DNA of 64,000 bases from Embiotoca jacksoni (taxonomy: Eukaryota; Chordata; Actinopteri; Embiotocidae): assembly GCA_022577435.1 (NCBI GenBank), contig JAKOON010000018.1, forward strand, positions 10,795,096 to 10,859,095, in the 5' to 3' direction. Shown one piece after another: positions 63,967 through 64,000 of the stretch (position 1 is the first letter of the stretch; each line of letters begins with the position of its first letter). The position numbers were made by a program, and so were the translations under genes. The notes under the pieces are model-generated. The model made no database searches, was not told the DNA's origin, and saw nothing but the letters and a program-made list of their open reading frames with translations.

Positions 63967-64000
63967 GCATAACTTAAATACTTATTTCATTTATTTCTAA

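Noticed and set aside
1..64000. tRNA, rRNA or CRISPR arrays
   Set aside because: No cloverleaf with A/B boxes, rRNA core or spaced direct repeats was seen on either strand by eye.

Overview
The window looks like a teleost fish nuclear genome. It carries vertebrate genes split into exons with GT-AG introns that are often under 500 bp. It is rich in (CA)n, (GA)n and (CT)n microsatellites, long A/T homopolymers and small palindromic DNA-transposon derivatives. No prokaryotic or viral genes are visible. Coding calls rest on hand-spliced exons whose reading phases agree from one exon to the next; no database search was possible.

Bases 1-12310 hold the 5' part of mllt10 (AF10) on the minus strand. 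Six coding exons between 11854 and 3331 encode the N-terminal PHD finger - zinc knuckle - extended PHD module. The rest of the gene lies beyond the left edge. A CpG-rich probable promoter lies at about 11855-12310. Bases 12.3-21.1 kb are non-coding and include a diverged duplicated segment of about 143 bp. Bases 21622-24195 are skida1 on the plus strand, an intact 857-residue single-exon ORF with a SKI/SNO/DACH domain, a His tract, acidic and Ser tracts, and conserved C-terminal motifs. The divergent mllt10/skida1 arrangement matches the mammalian order. Bases 24.2-37.2 kb are the skida1 3' UTR and a long intergenic region in which I see no certain gene.

From about 37.4 kb to the right edge is one long plus-strand polycystin-1-family gene that I assign to pkd1l1. 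I reconstructed 54 phase-compatible exons giving about 3,100 residues: signal peptide, WSC, PKD-type domains, REJ region, GPS, first membrane helix, PLAT, then the multi-helix polycystin core and a cytosolic tail. In mammals and medaka PKD1L1 works with PKD2 in cilia that read left-right flow. This copy shows an apparent 2-base frameshift in exon 8, a GPS without its usual cleavage residues, an acidic linker built of phase-symmetric mini-exons inside REJ, and an antisense, headless C1q-like gene remnant nested in intron 33.

The best leads are the nested C1q-like remnant, the exon 8 frameshift, the 143-bp duplicated element between mllt10 and skida1, the CA tracts abutting three 5' splice sites, the symmetric acidic-linker exons, and a possible unidentified first exon at 35984. 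I did not find a clearly new multi-gene system.
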